Positions 10,388 to 21,582 of a DNA stretch of 64,000 nucleotides are shown piece by piece. Each line of letters starts with the position of its first letter. Positions within the stretch are counted from its first letter, which is position 1. Source of the stretch: Collybia mongolica. Its lineage: Eukaryota; Basidiomycota; Agaricomycetes; Agaricales; Clitocybaceae. The position numbers and the translations under genes are program-made. The stretch is from the NCBI GenBank assembly GCA_013420905.1, contig JAAXNY010000013.1, positions 1,364,001 through 1,428,000 on the forward strand. The letters are read 5' to 3'. The notes beneath the pieces are model-generated. The model had not been told where the DNA came from. It searched no databases and saw only the letters and a list, made by a program, of their open reading frames with translations.

Positions 10388-12145
10388 GACTTTATCAACC
10401 CCAAGATCAGACATGATAGAAAGAGTCAAAGATCCATCTTGAGCAGCAGTCCACTGAACTAGATCAGGATCATTCAAAGCCTCATTAAATCTCCCCTGGA
10501 GAGACCACATATCATCTTCTAGAAGATAAATATGACCCTGGGTTTTTCTGACAGGGGAGTATTTTCTGCCAAACTTGGTCAGGACATTTCCAAGTTTATA
10601 GTCTACATCCTGCTTTATGCTCATTTGTGGAGCCTTTCCCCAAAGAGGTGCACCAGTATTGCTGAAGTCAGTATCCATATCATGACTATCAGCAAAGTTG
10701 AAGTTGTTGCTATGAGCCCTGCCACAGTTGGAACCCCCTGTTTCCCTAGAAGATCCTTGAGGATCAACTGGTGAGCCACCACAAGATGGAATATAGGAAA
10801 CAGTAAGCTCATCCTCAAGTGCATCAGATTGTACTGCACTTGAGTGAGATGTTGACCAATGTGTAACCTTACTAGATCTACTAGTAGCACTAGGTGTGTC
10901 ACTCTCAGAGGTAGGCTCTCTTGCATGCTTAGCAGTATTTTTCCTGGGGGTTATGTCCATGTCAACATCCCCATCATCTTCAGCATCAGATGGATCTGAG
11001 GATGATGGTTCCATTGAGTCCTCTTCAGGAAGATCCAACCCAGTAAGCCCAGCTCCAATGGGAAAAGAATCTGAAACACTAGCACTAGCATGATACTTAG
11101 AAGGCAGCCTAGAAGGAACAACTACAGAAGCAGAGGAACTGCCAAAATCCTGCAATGGCTGCTTAGGAACAATAAGAGCAGATACAGCAGCATGATGAAT
11201 CCAGCCTGACACAGAGGGGGCCAATACTGGCAGATGACCTGCTAGCTCAGTCAGATGCCTCCCAGGAGGTGCAATTGAAATACCAGAATCTTCCAATATC
11301 TGTTCTGATCTAAGCAGGATGAGATATAATGATTTAAATAATTATAGATAAGAAGAACATACCAAGGCAGATTTTTTGGTATGCCAGCTTTCTCAGCCTC
11401 TATATCATCTGCCAGGCACTGAACAGAGGTTTTTCTGATGGTAATCCAATCAAAATGTAAAGGAGTGTATAAAGTATAGGACTTACTTGGATTTTCCTTT
11501 TTTCTGACCAGGAACACTAACTTTCTCTTCATTCATACTCTTTCCACTGAGCACCAAATGATTAGTTGAATAAGCAATAATAAATTAGATACACACACCT
11601 TGTCTTTGCTCCACCTCTAGCTTTCCCCCCTCCTTGACCTCTTTTGGCCTTTGCTTTGACCTCTACTTCCACCTCATCCTCATCCTCCTCTTCTGCAACC
11701 ACAATCTTCCTATTGAATGTTCAGTCGGACACCCTCCTATAAACACTATAAACACACACCTTTGCCTCCCTGCTCTCCCCTTTGGCTTAGGCTTCTCTTC
11801 CTCTTCCTCTTCCTCTTCCTCTTCCTCTTCCTCTTCCTCTTCCTCTTCCTCTTCCTCTTCCTCTTCCTCTTCCTCTTCCTCTTCCTCTTCCTCTTCCTCT
11901 TCCTCTTCCTCTTCCTCTTCCTCTTCCTCTTTATCTTCCTCTTCCTCTTCCTCTTCCTCTTCATCTTCATCTTCCTCTCCCTCCTCTGCATACTGCCCTT
12001 CCTCCATAACCTTAGACCTAGTAGACCTAGTAGACTTAGACTTGGGCTGAACCTTTGCTGGCATTACAGTGGCTGGTGGTGGAGCTTGGTGGATCTTGCT
12101 TCTAGTCATAACCTTACTGATAGAAGGGGCTTGTGGGTGTTGCAT
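10388..12145 (-). pseudogene. 5' part of a LINE-interrupted multi-exon gene with a poly-Glu tract
   Basis: This half contains the probable start (MQHPQAPSISKVMTRSK at 12145), a Lys/Arg/Ser-rich head, a long run of glutamates (codons from GAGGAA-type repeats) and KPKPKGRAGRQR. Three introns follow with GTGTGT, GTGTGT and GTAAGT donors and joins that keep the frame (RKIVVAEEEDEDEVEVEVKA; GKSMNEEKVSVPGQ; TSVQCLADDIEAEKAG). The next join, near 11300-11370, gives a TGA with the obvious acceptor; a later acceptor near 11264 would keep the frame. The last large block (10388-11290) is Ser/Asp-rich and ends SDLGVDKVNKSQ at the LINE. I do not recognise the family. Acidic and basic low-complexity tracts suggest a nuclear protein, which is only inference. 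Confidence 0.6.
11797..11990. repeat. Hexanucleotide microsatellite CTTCCT (poly-Glu on minus strand)
   Basis: About 190 bases of near-perfect CTTCCT repeat, with a few CTTTAT and CTTCAT variants towards the right end. Read on the minus strand it encodes a run of more than 50 acidic residues, nearly all Glu, within the interrupted gene. The long Ser, Phe/Leu and Lys/Arg frames over this stretch are translations of the same repeat. Confidence 0.95.
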
Positions 12146-12399
12146 ATTGTAATGAATAGCTTTGAATGATTTGGGAAGAGGAAGAACCTCAATGCAAACA
12201 GGGTACAGGATTATAACACCCCAGCATGTGCCAAGACCAGCTATGGCTATGGAGATAGCTGGAAAAATTCAGCCTCTGATTACCCAAACACCAGCAAATG
12301 CTGGCTACAGGCAAGGTCAGAGGCATGAAATGGAGGGGTGAGGAGGGTCAGTGACAATGTGACAACAGTCACCTCCCACAAGCCACACTGGACCAGCTA

Positions 12400-12900
12400 T
12401 TGCTGGCACCAAAGTGGGTGGGTGGTGTATCTGTCATTATCATTGATGCAGTGACCATAGTGGGTTGTGGGGGCCAAGCACTGGCATTGGTGTTGGTGGC
12501 CATAGTTGGCATTGGTGAACTGTGGGGGGCATAGTGGGTTGTGGAGGCTGAGTATTGGCATTGGTGGCCATAGTTGGTGTTGGTGGTCATAGTTGGTATT
12601 GGTGGTCATAGTGGGTTGTTGGCATTGGTGGTCATAGTGGGTTGTTGGTGTTGGTGGACTGTGGGGGGTGTAGTAGATCATGGGGGCCAAGTGCTGGCAT
12701 TGGCATTGGCAGCCATAGTTGGTGTTGGTGGTTGTAGTAGGTTGTAGAGGGCTGAGTGCTGGCATTGGCAGCCGTAGTTGGTGTTGGTGGTCATAGTGGG
12801 TTATGGGGGATTGAGTGCTGGCATTGGTGGTCATAGTGGGTCATGGGGGCCATAGTTGGTCATGGGGGCCAAGTGCTGGCATTGGCATAGTGGCCCTCAT
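12400..12900. repeat. Imperfect G/T-rich minisatellite
   Basis: The words TTGGCATTGGTGG, TGGTCATAGTGGGTTGT and GGGGGCCAAGTGCTGGCATTGG recur in changing order over about 500 bases, with a unit of roughly 30-60 bases. CpG is nearly absent. The open minus-strand frames (rich in Thr, Asn, His and Gln) are products of the repeat. It lies upstream of the interrupted gene. Confidence 0.85.
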
Positions 12901-13130
12901 CATCATTAGTGCCCGGCTGTCTGCAGTTGGGGGCTGTACTCACCTTCAACTTGTAGCTGATTTGTGCTTACCTTGGCACATCCCTGTTATGAAGGGATTG
13001 GGAGTGGGGGGAAAAGAAAGTAAGGATGGCAAAAAAAAAAGTGGCATGATCAAATTTCGGCACTTGCTGGAACAGTCTGTGCCCATGATCACATGTCTAT
13101 ATAGGACACACTGCTTTAAAATCTACAATC

Positions 13131-13215
13131 TCCCATAGTCCAGTTGGTTAATTGATAATTTAATGACTTACCTCTAAGGTCTTTAGTTCAATTCATACTG
13201 TGGTTAATTTTTTTT
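13131..13215 (+). repeat. Decayed tRNA-like sequence, possible SINE head
   Basis: The segment has a box A-like word (tagtccagttgg, from 13136) and a box B-like word (agttcaattca, 13185-13195) at about positions 6 and 55 of an 85-base unit. A T run at 13208-13215 resembles a Pol III terminator. The acceptor ends pair poorly, and box B has CA where CG is expected, so it is a relic rather than a working tRNA gene. The anticodon cannot be assigned. Confidence 0.45.
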
Positions 13216-13234
13216 AGCTTGCTTATTGTACTGT

Positions 13235-13435
13235 ATATCAAGTCTAGTCAAGTCCTTCTGGAGTTCAGTAGACTCTAGTAAAAAATATTGTCTGGACTCC
13301 CTCTGGACTCCAGAGAATAGGTGTAACTAGACATGGAGTCCACTAGACTCCAGTGGACTCCACATGGACTTTATGCCTACTAGACTGGGTTTATGTTATG
13401 CAAAAGTCCCTCTGGACTCCAGAAGGATAGGTGGG
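13235..13435. repeat. Clustered GGACTCCA / AGACTCCAG repeats
   Basis: The words CTGGACTCC, TAGACTCCAGTGGACTCC and CTCTGGACTCCAGA occur at least eight times in 200 bases, some as short inverted pairs (tctggactccaga). They directly follow the tRNA-like relic and may be the body of the same repeat element. Confidence 0.6.
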
Positions 13436-13840
13436 GGAGTGTAAAGCCCTCCCATGCTTGTGTTACTTAAGCCTGATTAGCCCACTCTGTCTCTATTTTC
13501 TTTTTTCTTTTTTTGGGGGAGGGGGTCTTGCCATATGAGCTGAGATGTGTCAGTAATCTAGAGATCACTGACCTCATGCCACCACTAGGGAAATTTGGAC
13601 CATATACAATGATGCTAGTATTGCATGTCATCTTCTTGTTCTTCAAATGTATCCTGCTTGTTGGCTGCATATGTTGCTCATTCAGGCACTTATGGCACTA
13701 AAGGCTCTCTTGCCTGTGGAGCTTCAAGCCATGGAGTGGACAAACTTCATTCCCCATGTTTGAACCAAGTCATGTATGTGAATGACTAGTTCTTTTCCCC
13801 TTTCCACTGACATAGCACCAATGTTGAAGTGCTGCAGGAC

Positions 13841-14333
13841 ACTCTATGCAGTGTTGGCCCTAAGGGTTAAAGGTTAATAAGACTTAAGGGTTAAAGTGTT
13901 TCTAAGACTAAGGGTTAGGATCACAGATGGTTGATGATAAGGCTTAATTAAGACTTAGAATCAAATATGAAATTCATAGTGCACAGACACTGTGTATGGC
14001 TGCCATGATTGCTCAATCTGCTGTTTGGGGGTTGGAAAGAAACAGACATTGATCAGCAGATGTGGTGGATTCACAAGCAGCAAGCATACACTCAAGAGGC
14101 TTGGTTGATGGAGTTGCTGGCTGATGAGGAAGCAGATGAGCATAGGATACCAGATGACAGTGAATTGGAGGGATCAGGCAATGATTTCAAAGGGTAACCA
14201 GTTATGTCCATTTTTGGTCAGAGTGTTAATAACCCTTTAGAATAAAGTCTTAATTAAGGGTACTACTTAAGACTTAAGACTTAAGGAAAAAAATGCCGTT
14301 AATAACCCCTTAGAGTCCAACACTGACCCTATG
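13841..14333. mobile_element. hAT-like non-autonomous DNA transposon with 8-base target duplication
   Basis: The element spans 13849-14325 (477 bases). Its ends are inverted copies: the left end begins CAGTGTTGGCCCTAAGGG, and the right end read on the minus strand begins CAGTGTTGGACTCTAAGGGG. The flanking 8-mers are actctatg (13841-13848) and accctatg (14326-14333), matching at 7 of 8 with a C/T difference. CAG-starting ends and an 8-base duplication are typical of the hAT superfamily. Subterminal repeats of GACTTAAG and TTAAGGGTTAA lie at both ends. A 62-codon open frame (14009-14197, acidic C-terminus) inside may be a transposase leftover; I do not recognise it. Confidence 0.8.
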
Positions 14334-14722
14334 ACCGTGGGCTCTTTGATTGTGTGTTGTCCGACCATTGTTTTGCCACAAGTCACGCCCGGAGGTACCT
14401 GATGCCACAAAAACGTTCGAGTCCGGAGGTTTGGCATTTGTCATCCAGACCTGCAAGTACGTGATTGTGAATTCTTGGATGGAGACGGTGGACAGGAGCA
14501 GGGGTATTTGTTAAATCACGTCAAGGTTGTCAACATAAGTACATACAGGAGTAGACGGCCAGATCTATTTTTATACTCAGCATCAGATGGCGAAAAGAGG
14601 GTTAGCGTTGAACGTTGAAGGCCTCGATGCACTTGTTCCTTTTTTTGTGACCCTTATCATCATCGGGCCCGCCGCCGTCCGCTCCTTGCTCCCTCCCTCC
14701 TCCCTCTCTCCAGCCCATAATC

Positions 14723-15941
14723 ATGGCCATATCTCTCCAGGTCGTAGGCGTCGTCAGCTTTTACATGGCAGCAGCCCTTGTTGTGCGTATAATCTCATTC
14801 TCTTTGAGTCCTATCTGATATATCGTCGCAGATGGTCTTTGTGAACAAGGTCGTGCTCAACAACGCACCCAATCTGACCATTCTCTTCATGTTTTTCCAG
14901 TCTGCTACGACTGTCCTCCTTCTCAACTTCACCTCCCTCTTCACCTCTCATGTCCAGATTCCCACGTTCGACATATCTACCGCGCGCAAACTCACTCCAC
15001 TCATCCTTGTCGACGCCTCAGGGTTCATCTTCAACGCTCTTTGCCTGCGCGACGTCGAGGCTGCCTTCTATCAAATCGCCCGCGGTCTCGTCCTCCCTTT
15101 GACCATCGCCGTCGTCGCCATCTCCAGTTCCTCCCGCCCGACCCTCTCCGTTGTCGGCTGCGCCTCCGTCGTTACTTTTGGCTTCTTCATCGGGACCTCC
15201 TTTTCTTCTGATCTACCTGCAACCGCCGTACCCACCCCGCTCGCACTCTTTTATGGCTTCCTCTCTTCGCTTGCAATTGCCCTGCATGCCGTCCTCGTCA
15301 AGTCGTCCCTCCCGCACGTCGGTAATAGCAGCACTATGCTCTCATACTGGTCAAATCTCGGATCCGCGGTGCTTCTCGGACTGCTGGCCGTGCTTAAGGG
15401 TGAGGCGAGCGAGTTCGTGCGCATGGCAAGTGGTGGCGGGTGGGATTGGCGCACATTTGCGTGGGGTAATCTCGTCACAGGCGTATTTGGGTTCCTCATT
15501 AGCATCGCGGGTATCCTCAGCGTCAAGGTTACCAGTCCCGTCACCCACATGTTCTCCAGCGTCAGTCGTCCTTTGTCTTCCATCACCTCACGGATGACTA
15601 ATCACTGCTCAAATTGCAGGCAGCACGCAGCGTCCTTCAGGTCGCTCTCGGGGTCAAGATCTTCGGCGATATCCTCACGACGTATGTTCCCTCTTCATAT
15701 TCTTTGTCGTCTATTTAAAGCCCTCCCCAGCCGCCGCGCCGCCTCCGTCTTCACCATCCTCTGCGGCACGCTCCTCTACACGTGGGTCAAAGCCCGCGAG
15801 GCGCCTCCCACAAAGAGCCAAGCACATGCCATTCCCATCGAGCCCCTGCGCTCCAGTTCCAAGGCAGAAGCAGATTTAGAGGCACAGGCCCCGCTGATGC
15901 GCGGCGAGGACTCGGACGTCCGCGAAAAATCAAAGGCGTAA
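14723..15941 (+). CDS. Nucleotide-sugar transporter, GDP-fucose (SLC35C)-like
   Basis: This is a multipass Golgi or ER membrane carrier of the TPT/SLC35 superfamily that exchanges a nucleotide sugar for a nucleoside monophosphate. Four exons join cleanly: 14723-14782, 14832-15560, 15620-15681 and 15731-15941 (353 residues, usual for the family). The protein opens MAISLQVVGVVSFYMAAALV and is mostly hydrophobic helices. Blocks resembling SLC35C1 are VFVNKVVLNNAP, FNALCLRDVEAAFYQIARGL, SVKVTSPVTHMFSS and the final LLYTWVKAREA. The hydrophilic C-terminal tail carries an acidic patch. The substrate is uncertain: GDP-fucose or GDP-mannose fits best. The GT15 mannosyltransferases 10 kb away use GDP-mannose in the same compartment. 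Confidence 0.78.
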
Positions 15942-17354
15942 GCCAGGCTCCTGTTTGCACCCACAAGCTGCGGCGTTCCGCGTCCAGTCCAAATTTAAAT
16001 CATAACTCCAATCTCAACCTTCCACTCACAAAACGCTATGTAATTCCATCAGTGTACACACACCTCCCACCCTGTAATTACCCGTCCCATCCTCGTCACG
16101 ACTCGCTACCCTCCTTTTCCTCATGCCAGCCTACCGTAACACTGCATCTGCCCCTTCCATCTGCTTTCCGACAGGCTCCTCCCTTCCCGGAGGTGGTGGA
16201 TATCATGACATGCGGCGGCGTTTGACAGAACAATTGTTCGGTCAGCTTATTTGACTGCTGGTTGACAGTTACAGTCGGGTTTGCTTGGCATTTCGCCTGT
16301 CTTCATTCGACCACTCTCCATACCCACCCCATCAGCCGACGGCGGTAGTTTTTACAAGGTTGCGGTAGTAACTTATAGGGCTTATCGACAATGGACTACG
16401 GACTATTCTACACCCCACGCTCCCTGCTTCTTCCCTCTAGATCTCTTCAATGCGGATTTTAACTCATGTTTTTTTGGGGCACCTGTTTGTCAAGTTACCG
16501 TATTAGGAGGATTGGACTCTACCTATCACACGCATATAGGTAATATATATATATACATATAACACGAGATTGATTGGGAAGACCAGACAGATATCAGATT
16601 TACCCAGCAGAAGTGCCTCCCTGGGGGTACACAACGTGTAAACACGAAACGACATCCCGATACCGCCCCATAATTATGCCGGGATCGACGTGATGCATTG
16701 TGACAATTATCAATCCCATGCCAACATGCCAACGCCAACATTTGACCTGTCTCCAGCGGCTGCCAGTGACGATCCCGACCTGTCAGCTCATGGATTTTCT
16801 GCGGTAAATGTTCTATATTATATGAAACCCGGAGGAGATTCCATCAAATCTCCTCGTCCACCGCACCACGCACCGGTCGCATCGCTGACCAGGGAGAACA
16901 AAATATAACAATGTCTACGACAATTTACGGGTTAAGACATGCATAAGAGGGGGTGGAAGTGGGCTGTATGATCGGGTGCATAGCAACTCAACTGATGGGT
17001 TCTATGATGCACCGAGGCGCTGTACAGGTCGACGGGCATGATCAAAGGTGAACGAACAAGAATCGCCTTTCAGCCGTATCAGCGATAAGAGTAAAGATTG
17101 ATAGTTGACACAAACGATGTTTATTTTTACGAAGAGGAAAGTCCCATTACAACACAAGGAAAGAATAAGATCCAAGTCCAACAGACAACAATTAATCCTA
17201 AATACTAAAAAAGATGAGCAGCTCTATTACAAAGAGAAACGAGTGAATAAATAAATGAATGTTTTCGCCGTCGAGGGCATCGTACGATCGATAGTAGCAA
17301 GGTCCATGCCAAGTCCGTAATGGGAGAAAAATAGTAAAATTACCGAGTCCAGCG
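15942..17354. other. Intergenic, no gene seen
   Basis: This 1.4 kb gap between the transporter and the 3' end of the adenylation gene has normal base composition. It contains a short TA repeat near 16541-16560 and no coding frame with splice support or recognisable domain. Confidence 0.6.
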
Positions 17355-19352
17355 TCACGCGCACACCCCGTGCGTCCGCAGTTCCTCAAGCTCTAGCTGG
17401 GGCTGCATGCCCGACACGACCATGGGCACCGAGGGAACGAACATGTCAGCGCCCCTATTGCCTGATACCCGTTGTTCGATGGGTGCAGGTGCGCTTTGTA
17501 TTTGCTGGGGCGGTGTCTCCACCATTTCCGAGGTGGACGTTATCATCCCCCCTTCGGCCAACGCAGAGAGCGCACGTTTGTCCACCTTGCCGTTCCTTGT
17601 CGTGGGGAACTCCTCGAGTGCCATGTAACGCGCGGGAACCGCATAGTGCGGCTGGATCTTCGCGACAGCTTCCCGGACAAGGTCTGTGTCAATTGATGCA
17701 GGCGTTACGAAGCCCCAGAGCTTCGAGTTTATGAGGAGAGTCACTGCATTGAGAACGGGTGGGTATGTCTGATAAGAGGCCAAGGAATAAGATCCAAATG
17801 AGTAAAAGGAAAAAGGAACCGAACCCACCCGCATGGCAGCAGACACTCCATCTAATTCGACCCTAAATCCTTTCACCTTGACCTGATCATCCGCCCTGCC
17901 CATATGATCTAGCTGGCCATCCTTCCTCCATCTACCCAAGTCGCCTGTGTTGAACATCATCCCCCCCTTGACGAAGGGATCGGGCCTCCATCGCTCGGCG
18001 TTTTTGTCTGGAAGATTCAAGTACCTTGTATGGGCCGTTTTCTTCTCACCCTCTGGATTCGGGGCCCGGCCGACACCAATCCCTCCAACCCACATGCATC
18101 CCACCTGCCCAACGGGCACGGGACGTGTCTTGCTAGGGTCGCGAGAAAGGATGTAGACGTTGGTGTTCGGGATAGGCTTCCCAATTGACAGTGGGTATCC
18201 TGGCGTGTGCCTCTGCACTGTGTTGCAGATAGATATCTCAGTAGGGCCACAACAATTATTAAACTTGGTGTGGCGCGCCCACTTATCTGCCAGGGCTGTG
18301 TTCCCCCCCCCTCGTCAGTGGCTAAATTTTCAGTGACATGGGTGGTTATTTCACACCTTGTGGGCAGGGTTCGCCGCCGACGATGACTTCTTTGATCCCA
18401 GGGTAGTTTTCAGGCTCGTGTAACGCGAGTATACTAGGAGTAGCAATGACAATATCGACGGTCTTCATAAGCGCGATCCACTCCTTTGAAGTATTGCCGC
18501 GGATGCAAAGTGTGGCCCCGTTGTATAGGGAGCCAAGGATCTCCCACGCACCCATATCGAACGCGATGTTGAGAAGCTGCGCGACGCGCATGCCGCGTCG
18601 CATGCCAACATTAGCGGGAGCATTGCCGATCACTGTGGAGACGATTCAAATCAATGAATTGAAAGAGAGAAGAAAGTGGACGTACCATTTGTGACTCCCT
18701 GGTGTTTTATATCGACGCCCTTGGGACTTCCTAATATTTACAAATGAAGGAACGATCGATAGGCAAAAATAGTGAGCGCACCTGTCGTTCCCGAAGTGTA
18801 AATGCAATAGGCTCCGTCGGTCACAGACGACATGTCCTCAACATCGCTCGTATCAGAGTTCAGGAGCTCGGCATCTCTTATCGCATGTTCAAGGCATAAT
18901 TTCGGGGCCGTGGTCACACGGTGGGCATATTCTTCCATGACTAGCACGAGGCTCGGGGTCGAGTCCTCCAGAACAAACTGGAGAGTCTCGTCCGTGATAC
19001 TGAGGGCGTCGAGAGGCACATACTGCGCCCCACTCTTCAGGACAGCGAGGATTCCTACGATAAGGGCGATGGAGCGGCGTGCAAGGATGCAGACCCGTTG
19101 TCCGGGTCCGATGTTCCGGTCGCGGAGTGTATGGGCGAGCTGATTTGAGCGAGCATCGAGACGGGCATATGTGATAGATTCGTTGGAGGGAAGGTGTTCT
19201 ACGGCTATTGCGTCGGGTTGTTCTCGCGCGTGCATCTTGAATGCATGGTGCACGATAGGGATGGGAACAGGACGGACGGGGCCCAAACCATATTTATAAA
19301 AGAGGGTTCTGTCACCAGCGGAAAGATGAGCGAGGGGAGAGGAGGAGGGCAT
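17355..19352 (-). CDS. NRPS-like adenylation-domain protein without carrier domain
   Basis: Adenylation enzymes activate an amino or carboxylic acid as AMP ester. Motifs in order: ITYARLDARSNQLAHTLRD, LKSGAQYVPLD (A2), YTSGTTG joined by an intron to SPKGV (A3), NNCCGPTEIS (A5), FNTGDLGRW (A7), GRADDQVKVKGFRVEL (A8) and NGKVDKRALS with the A10 lysine. Introns lie near 18735-18780, 18630-18685, 18300-18355 and 17770-17830 and keep the frame. I chose the start at 19352 (MPSSSPLAHLSAGDRTLFY); the frame is open to 19499. After A10 only a 60-residue Pro/Gln/Glu-rich tail follows, with no DSL carrier motif or reductase. Larger basidiomycete relatives carry more domains, so this may be a truncated paralogue or a stand-alone enzyme. 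Substrate unknown. Confidence 0.8.
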
Positions 19353-21514
19353 GGAGGGAGAACAAAGAACGGAAGAGCCACTTGTTGTGGTATTACTAGT
19401 AAAATTTAGATTGGGCACCGATGAAACAAGAGCCTCGCATTTTAGGCGTCCGAACGACTCTTCCCGGTTGTTCCTGAGCCCATGACCACCATCTGCCACC
19501 TACTTAGCTCCAGATCTGCCGACAAGTCGGCACCTCTGCCATCAGCTCTCGAAACCACCCCTGCTCCTGTAAGTGCCACCCACGCCTTGACGTATCTGTT
19601 CTGCAGATAAAGCATCAGTTCCAGCAGAGGCAGTTGAGTCCGTACATGCAATATTTTTTATTCTCAAGCCAAACAAACCCCAACGAGCACACCCCCCACG
19701 CGTTCAACGCGTTCCATCAGGTTCCATTGATGATTTCACCATTCAGAAACCTGACCGGCAACTTCGAACAACCATTCTTTGCTATTCTTTGTAATAACAT
19801 TGCGGCCTACACGTTTTCATCTCCTGTATTACACCATACGTAAGTAATGGCTTAAATTTTCCCTGTCCAATTCCCGTCTAAATAGGGTTTCCGAAATGAA
19901 TATCGAGACCGGCACGAAAGACATATCTAATTCGGGTACGCTCAGTCTCCCAATCGCTGCCAGTGCCGACAGTCAAATACCTTCGACACATTAATTGATG
20001 GCGATAGATGCACAAATACACACCCCTGTACTCTGAAGAAAAAAATATCATCGCCGATCTTGCCAGGGCTATAAATAGCTACCGCAACGCCAAGGCTACC
20101 GTGACCCATGTCAGATGTCATTGTTATCGCCCTCGAAGCCTTAATCGGGTTACCATCCAGGACACTCAACAGGAGGATCCTTGGCTCCATCCAAATTGTA
20201 CGACGTTTATGCAAGGGTGATGTTTTCGTGCATTGACTGCTATGATATGCCCCTCTCTCATAACCCCTTGCGCGTTGTGCAGACCTGAATTCTAACAGCA
20301 CCCCTGAGCCTACGACCATCAAACACAAAATAATTGCATGGCAGGCACGCTCCTCCGTAGCAGACTCTCAAAGCTCAAGTATGCTCAATCCCCGCTACGC
20401 TCTATCCCAAATCTAGCGCCTCCTAAGTAGATATATATACTTATCCAGGAGACATACAGGTAGAAGTACATACTTCATTCGACGCCGCATATCCGAAGAT
20501 CACAATGTCGTGGTGGGGGAAGGTGTGGGAGGTTCCAGGTTCGGATCCAGGTACAATAGTCACCACGCTTGCGCACTGCCCGTTCGTAATCCGTCGACCA
20601 TGCACGATTCAGAACCCGGATCATAACATTCATGTTCAAATGACTCAAAGGATCGCACGTCGCCTTTACAAGGCCTCCTCGACTACCGTCACGATGGTCA
20701 TCCACACCCTCTCATCTTCCGCCCCCACTTCCTCGGGCGCTATGATCTATTCACCCCTGTCATAACTAGGTTTACTTCTTATAAGTACTCGTTACGCTCT
20801 TCCAAAGACAGAGCAACCTTTTTGAAGGATGTTTTTGGTAATTTCGACCTAAATACCATCCGCTCGCCACCTCATTGCACCAAATTGTTATTGTAACAAA
20901 CTAACATCTTCGGGTGCAATTACGCACCTCGTGATTAGTAAGATTATCTATATCATCGCATCTTATCATGTGCGTCGTTAATAATAATTCTTAGTTTGTC
21001 ACTGATAGCTCTTGTTCCTATTCCTGCAATTCGGTCGAACTCTCTAACGCACAGCTTTAATGTGAACTCCAGATATAGCAGGAGCTCCTATTCTGCAATG
21101 CCTTTAAAGTGCCCTTTAGCGACGCGATGACGGGTGCTAACTAACAAGAATATGGCATAGAGAACATTATATTTCTCCGCCGGGTGCTTCGAATTTCCCA
21201 GGCATTCACGACACGATCTCCGACCTCTCTCGATGAACTGGGTCACCACTGGTTTTTTCCTGCCTTGATTTCAGCTAGTCAGCCCCTTATATTGCCCGCT
21301 TACATGGCGAATCTTCACGACTACTGTCAGGCGATTGCCTGCTCTTTCAATGTCTCGTATAACAGAGAAACCAGTCTTGTCATCAGAATAGCCTTCTCTG
21401 CGCTCACATGTCTTCATCCGACTTCTCGACCTCCTGCCCGGGTACTATTCAAAATCGGTTACAGATACAATGCATATGCTTGGAACGGATCCTGTGTGAG
21501 TTCATGCTAAGGCG
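19353..21514. other. Intergenic, no confident gene
   Basis: This 2.1 kb region has the upstream part of the adenylation gene and the cutinase promoter at its ends. A minus-strand frame at 19442-19651 resembles coding sequence but shows no known domain and no clear join to the adenylation gene. A GGTTCGGATCC word near 20540 resembles a Pol III box B but has no tRNA fold around it. Confidence 0.5.
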
Positions 21515-21522
21515 TATAAAAG
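21515..21522 (+). promoter_or_regulatory. TATA box of the cutinase gene
   Basis: TATAAAAG lies 68 bases before the cutinase ATG at 21583, a typical spacing for a regulated secreted-enzyme gene. Confidence 0.65.
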
Positions 21523-21582
21523 GGGACGCAGACCGTTCCAACCCCTCACTTCTGGCCCTGCCAAAGTTAAACTGTATCCCAC

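Noticed and set aside
11634..12169. Long Ser-rich, Phe/Leu-rich and Lys/Arg-rich frames over the CTTCCT repeat
   Set aside because: All are translations of one hexanucleotide repeat. Only the Glu-rich minus-strand frame joins to neighbouring exons.
12400..12900. Repeated words as a possible CRISPR array
   Set aside because: Units vary in length and order with no constant repeat and unique spacer pattern, and the genome is eukaryotic.
13860..14290. TAAGGGTTAA words resembling telomere repeats
   Set aside because: They are irregular, lie at both ends of the hAT-like element in opposite orientation, and are better explained as subterminal transposon repeats.
19442..19651. N-terminal extension of the adenylation gene
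   Set aside because: The frame does not join to the adenylation start with a convincing intron, and MPSSSPLAHLSAGDR already gives a full N-terminus.
20500..20580. GGTTCGGATCC word as a possible tRNA gene
   Set aside because: No matching box A at the right distance, no acceptor-stem pairing and no T-run terminator.
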